From Imbricaverruca yamaguchii (Eukaryota; Arthropoda; Thecostraca; Neoverrucidae): a stretch of 64,000 nt of DNA. Every line of letters starts with the position of its first letter. The stretch's first letter is position 1. The stretch lies in contig JAOTOL010001548.1 in the NCBI GenBank assembly GCA_034440575.1, positions 841,501 through 905,500 on the forward strand, given 5' to 3'. Made by a program: the position numbers and the translations under genes. The notes under the pieces are model-generated. The model had not been told where the DNA came from, did not search any database, and saw only the letters and a program-made list of their open reading frames with translations. Below are positions 59,392-64,000 of this stretch, piece after piece.

Positions 59392-62300
59392 TTAATATTC
59401 ACGGGCGGGAGAGTATATCACCTCTAGGCGAGCTTGTCCAAGGAAGGTAAAAATATTCCCAGACGCCACGACATCAGAGTCGTTCCCAATTAGCATACGT
59501 AAAGAAGTGTCGGCGTTCAGCAGTCCTAAAATCTGGCGTCGTAGTGGTTCTAACATTGTACAGCCTACTAAAACATGGTACACAGTAAGCGGATTAGAAC
59601 AGCGTGGGCATAGAGGTCGGCATCACCAGTCAGAATGTAACTGTGTGTTGCAAAGGTATGACCTATTCTCAATCGGCAGAGTACTACTTTTTACTGTCGT
59701 TTGGTTCGGTTCGAGGATCGCCACTTTCCTAGTGTCGGTTTTAAAACCTGAGCTTACTACACTTCGAGTTCCAGGATCGTTGCCGCTCTGACCGTATATT
59801 TGACAACATGGTAGGGTATAGGTCCCTTGGAGGGACACGTAGATGGACCATACGGCCATTGCTGATGGCGTGTTTGACGGTTATGCCAGCAGCTTCATTT
59901 CCCGCGAGTTCGATATGGCTAGCAATCCAACAGAACACGATATTGCTGCCGATGTCACGTAGGGATTTCACGAGTTTGATGATCCTACGAACAAGTCGGT
60001 TATCCTGCTTAAAGGTTATCAATGCGAGGAGATTGCTCAAGGAGTCTGTGAAAACCACATGCTTTGTGGACCGGTCTCCCTGTATAAAATAGAGGGCTTG
60101 CAGAATCGCATACAATTTGGCGATAAAAATCGATGCTTGCGTTGGTAAACAGAAAGATCTTACACTGTGTTGACTGACGTAGGCACATCCAACACCAGAT
60201 ACTGACTTTGAACCGTCTGTGTAAATTCGCGAAAAGTCGTGATATTCATGTATTTTTCCAACGCCAGTAATCGGAGTTCCTCCGGGTTTACATACCCCTT
60301 CTTTTAGCACGATAATGTCACGTCACGTCAGGTTTTGAACAACATTTCACTCGTATCTCGCACCCAATAACTAACGACGTAACGCAAGAAGTGGTTCGTC
60401 TACTTCTAATATTACACTTTGAGCTGGTGAACTACGAAAGGCTCCAGTAGCGATGCGAAGCGCTGAATTATGGATGACATCAAGACAGGGCTTGGATGTG
60501 GCACACGCTCCATCATAAATAAAGCATCCATAGTCAAGTTTAGAGCGCACGAGAGATCGATACATAAGAAGTAAAACATGTCTGTCTGCCCCATACGAAC
60601 ACCTGGAGACGGTTTTCATCACTTGCAGTCTTTTTGCACATTTTTGTGCAAGATCGCTGATATGTGTTCTATATGTTAGTCGACGGTCCATTCACACACC
60701 TAAAAACTTTGCAGCTGGTTTGAACGGAATACGGTTCCCATTCATCATAATCACCGGATCGGTGCAAGAACGTTTGCGGGAGAAGTGAACAGCAACGGTT
60801 TTCTATGTTGACATGGCGAAGCCCGTTTTGTCACATCAATTCTGCACCTTCCGGACAGCAAGTTGGAGTTGTCTCTCTACCGTGCGTACAGTACGCGAAG
60901 AACATCAAACGACAAAATAATATAAGAATACTGCTTTTCCTATGGAAAGCACTATTGGAAATCCAGCATATGGAAGCTGGTAGTGAGGAGCCCACGTCGT
61001 TGATGGCAATGGCGAACAACGCAACACTCAGCAAACTACCTGCGGAACTCCGTCCACTTGCTAGAATGTGCCAGAGAGGAAACCTCCTACCCTGACACGA
61101 AAAGTTCTTGCAGCTAAAAACGTGTCAAGAAAAACCCCATGGGTCCTCTGATACCCATCAAGTGCAACTTCATGACAATACCGTGTCGCCATGCAGTATC
61201 GTATGCTCCGTCAAAATCGAAAAATATTGCAGCTGTGTGGTATTTCTTCCTAAAACTAGAGCGAACAACAGAGTCCAGTGTTAAAACGTGGTCAAAAGTG
61301 CTGCGATGTTTTTGGAAGCCACCCTGTATCATAGAGAAGAGATTGTTGCGTTCTAGGAATCGCATTGATCGGACATGCACCATTTTTTTTTCAAATTGCT
61401 CACATAAGGAGCAAGTGAGCGAGATTTGGCGATAATGCAATGGATCTATACCGGCTTTATTTGGCTTGCGTATGGGCACCACAATTGCTTTCCGCCAGGA
61501 GGTGGAACTGTGCCCGTTGTCCATATGTCATTTAGCGCATTCAGGAGAATATCTAAGGCTGTTTGTGGTAGATGCTTAATAATATCATTATGTAACGTAT
61601 CCGGACCCTCTGCAACGCTCCTCAGAGTCCTGACTGCTGCAGTCAGTTCTGAAATAGAAAATGGAATGTTGTATTCGAGGAGATCTGTGGTCGAAAAGTT
61701 AAGGGAGCGTGCTTCGCACTGAACCTTGTAGGTCGGGAAACGGACGCTAATACTATTTTTCGAGCGTGCTGACAACGCTCACCCCATCTGGTCCGCTACT
61801 TATTTCGGGTCAATGATATCCCGGCCGGCCATGTGCAGGGTGGGAAGTAGGAGTGGAGTGTACTTCCCAGTAAAGCGCTTAATGCGGGACCATACAGATG
61901 ACAGTGATGTGGATTGATTAAATGTGTTTACGTAAGCTTTCCATTTGTCTCGGTTCGCTTCAGCGATAAGACGCCTAGCGAATGCCCGTGCTTTTCGGAA
62001 AGCTATAAAATTTACCGTACAACTATTTCTCTTCAAAGTACGAAAAGCCTTCTTACTGGAACGCAACGCCTCTCGGCACTTTTCCGACCACCACGGAACG
62101 GGTGCTGAGACTGAAGTTCCTGAAGAATAAGGGATGTGCCGCTGAGCGCTCTGCACAGTTGCCGTCGTGAATGCCTCCACCGAAACACCGGGTTCACTGG
62201 AATAATCTCCTAGTTTACTCCCAAGATTTGTTTGGAACGCATCCCAATCGGCTCGATTAGATATCCACTTGGAAGGTCGTCGGCTTACGAAAACACTGTT

Positions 62301-62960
62301 AATAAAACAAGACCAAACAGGGACATGGTCACTGTTATGTGGATCTTTGTCCACGGACCATCATAAAAAGGTGCAAGTTCTGGACTGCGTAGGGTAAGAT
62401 CCAGCACGGGGGTCTGCCCAGTTGGCAATGTAAAATGGATTGGCTTTCCTGTGTTAAGTGCACAGAGTGGAAAATCTCGTACAAAACATTCGGCTGCACG
62501 TCCACGGCTCGTCGTGGTGGCTGAGCCCCAAAGAGGGCGATGGGCGCTAAAATCGCCGCACACTATTACCAGTGGAGTGAGCTGCCCCACCATCTGGGAC
62601 AGCTCAGAAAGTGGGAACCTCTCGCCCGGCGGAGATATACGCTACACATGGTGACGGTGTGGCGATTTATTTTCATGCGAGCAGCGATGCACTACATTTG
62701 AAGATGTAGGTATTTGCTGGAAGAGAACAGAGCTGTGCACAGCAATAAGTACTCCGCCATGTGCTACAGTGTGAAGAGTAACATCCCTACGTAACACAGA
62801 GTAATTATTCAGGTGAAAACGTACATCAGGAGAAAGCTTAGTCTCTAGTCTCTTGGAGACAAACTACTAATGGTACTCGTAAATGTGTAATGGTTCGGAG
62901 GTCGTTGAGGCTGGTTCTCAACCCTCTACAGTTCCATTGGAGAATAAAACTCATACAAAT
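59392..62960 (-). pseudogene. Jockey ORF2 (APE endonuclease, RT, RNase H), multiply broken
   Basis: APE: FILQWNCRGLRTSLNDL near 62945, VVCLQETKLSPDVR near 62870, GDFSAHRPLWGS near 62545 and TPVLDLTLRSPEL near 62405. RT: SWRKAIVVPIRKPNKAG, YRQISLTCSLCEQFEKKM, STFDHVLTLDSVVR and AIFFDFDGAYDTAWRHGI at 61500-61180, then VDGVPQ near 61045. The catalytic box near 60910 is scrambled, with only FAYC-like remains. RT C-terminus at 60691-60371. RNase H: YTDGSKSVSGVGCA near 60215 and IVFCWIASHIELAGNEAA near 59940. The C-terminal tail ends at 59392. At least four frame changes. Confidence 0.9.
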
Positions 62961-63024
62961 ATATAAAGGTGAAAGTTGCGAGATAAAAACAGGGAAAACG
63001 AGAGTGGGTTAGGTTTCCCCTGTC

Positions 63025-63867
63025 CCCGCCCTCAAATCCGGAGGTAACCCGCGAACTTCAGGCTGACTCGGCCCAAGGGACTGAGTCCTCCGGCGGGAAC
63101 GTGGTGACCCCTCCCCCGGTGGAGAGCTCGATGGTGGGAGACCTCGCTTCTGAGGCCCCACCCGGGATGAGGGTGGAGGAGGACCCATTTGATTTGTTGA
63201 TGGAGCCGGTCCCTCTACTCGCCGTCGAGGCGATGGGGTTGCCGGCCTTCGTGGTGCAGCCACCTCGGCTTCCTGGCGGCTCTTCTCGCGGGCCCTTTCC
63301 ATTTCAGCGAGCCGCGCTCATTTTTCCTCACGGACGCGTCTCTCAGCCTCCTGGTAGTGCAGATTAATATCTGGAATTTTTACAGGCCATTGGTTGTGCC
63401 GGGGCGGCGATGAAGGTGCGGACGTGGAGCACGAGGGTGGGGAGAGGCCTGAAGCACGGAAGGGGAGAAGGGTCAGGTAGGGAAGAGGTGGAGAGGCTGG
63501 GTTTGGAGGTGGTATTGGTGCGTGCGGGAGGCGAGGGTAGATTGGAGGCCGGATGGGAAATGGGAGTTGGGGATTTCGAGGCAGATGGAGAGGGGCTAGT
63601 ACCTGGCGGAGAGGACCGAGGAGGCCTCTTTGAACGATGGACCAGCGTCCACGCCCCATCCTCGGGCGTTGGTCGGGAGGGGGTCTCTGATGGCCGAAGG
63701 GCGGAACTTATGGACGGAGGGACCTCTGTCGCATCAGTGTGGAATTGGCTTCGCTGACCTTGATTCACTTGCGACGCAGGAAGCACTCCAAAGGAGCGAA
63801 GAAGTGCTGTTAATTGTGCGACCAACTCAGATGCTCTGTCGGGCTGTGTGTGCTGTGAAGAATACAT
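63025..63867 (-). pseudogene. Jockey ORF1 (gag-like), frameshifted
   Basis: It begins MYSSQHTQPDRASELVAQ at 63867. A Pro/Ser-rich middle (DGAWTLVHRSKRPPRS..) follows. The frame is lost near 63370-63310, and a basic tail resumes in another frame (MERAREKSRQEAEVAAPRRP at 63302 to LRAGTGET, ending 63009). No CCHC knuckle is visible, which may reflect decay. Identification rests on position before ORF2 and on the composition. Confidence 0.7.
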
Positions 63868-64000
63868 GATATTTTTAACTTTGGATGCGTACGATATTCT
63901 TGGATGGGTCTGTTCATAATGGTCTCTTGCTTCGCGAAACGATACTTTTTGTTTGTGTTTGATGTAAATTATCTCTTTCTCTCTGACGTAAGTCGGGCAT

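Larger units (their letters stand above)
59282..63867 (-). mobile_element. Near-complete Jockey-type LINE, broken
   Basis: Minus-strand order: ORF1 at 63867-63025, ORF2 from about 62955 to 59392, then a short 3' UTR ending with the ATGACCCTGTATGTCG motif shared with the pieces at 32425 and 41824. At about 4.6 kb it is the most complete element in the window. Both ORFs contain frameshifts and stops, so it is not autonomous. The 5' UTR may extend past the window edge. Confidence 0.9.

Overview
This is animal nuclear DNA, most likely from an invertebrate. Evidence: a split gene with GT-AG introns of 0.6-8.6 kb, several Jockey- and CR1/L2-type non-LTR retroelements, a tRNA-derived SINE, small DNA-transposon derivatives, and many micro- and minisatellites. 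The species cannot be named from the sequence. The Jockey copies resemble those common in arthropods and other invertebrates, which is only a hint.

The one convincing host gene covers nearly three quarters of the window on the minus strand. It is the 5' part of a kinesin-3 motor gene, the unc-104/KIF1A orthologue. Fourteen coding exons run from the start codon at 47942 down to 756. All thirteen junctions have GT donors, AG acceptors and compatible phases, and together they encode about 608 residues without a stop. They cover the complete motor domain (P-loop, switch I, switch II, short K-loop, neck), a linker, the FHA domain and the start of the following region. The stalk and any C-terminal PH domain lie beyond the left edge. 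The gene looks intact and functional.

The rest of 1-47842 is intron and is dominated by repeats: a CR1/L2-like LINE in intron 11, a decayed Jockey copy and a 1.18-kb PIF/Harbinger-like element in intron 10, a 118-bp palindromic mariner-like MITE in intron 9, a minisatellite touching the exon 8 donor, a pure 737-bp hexanucleotide array 42 bp from the exon 6 acceptor, twin near-perfect palindromes in intron 5, a higher-order 26-bp satellite in intron 2, and a SINE and LINE pieces in intron 1.

From 47.9 to 64 kb lies sequence upstream of the kinesin start codon. It holds no convincing host gene. It contains a decayed Jockey pol tail (51.4-52.9 kb), a degenerate 21-bp satellite (54.7-56.9 kb), a 30-bp minisatellite (57.1-57.4 kb) and a nearly complete but broken Jockey element on the minus strand (59.3-63.9 kb).

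I found no CRISPR array, operon or new enzymatic system. The most interesting signals are structural: repeat arrays next to splice sites, the twin palindromes, the fold-back at a LINE 5' end, and the frequent GTCAGT splice donors.
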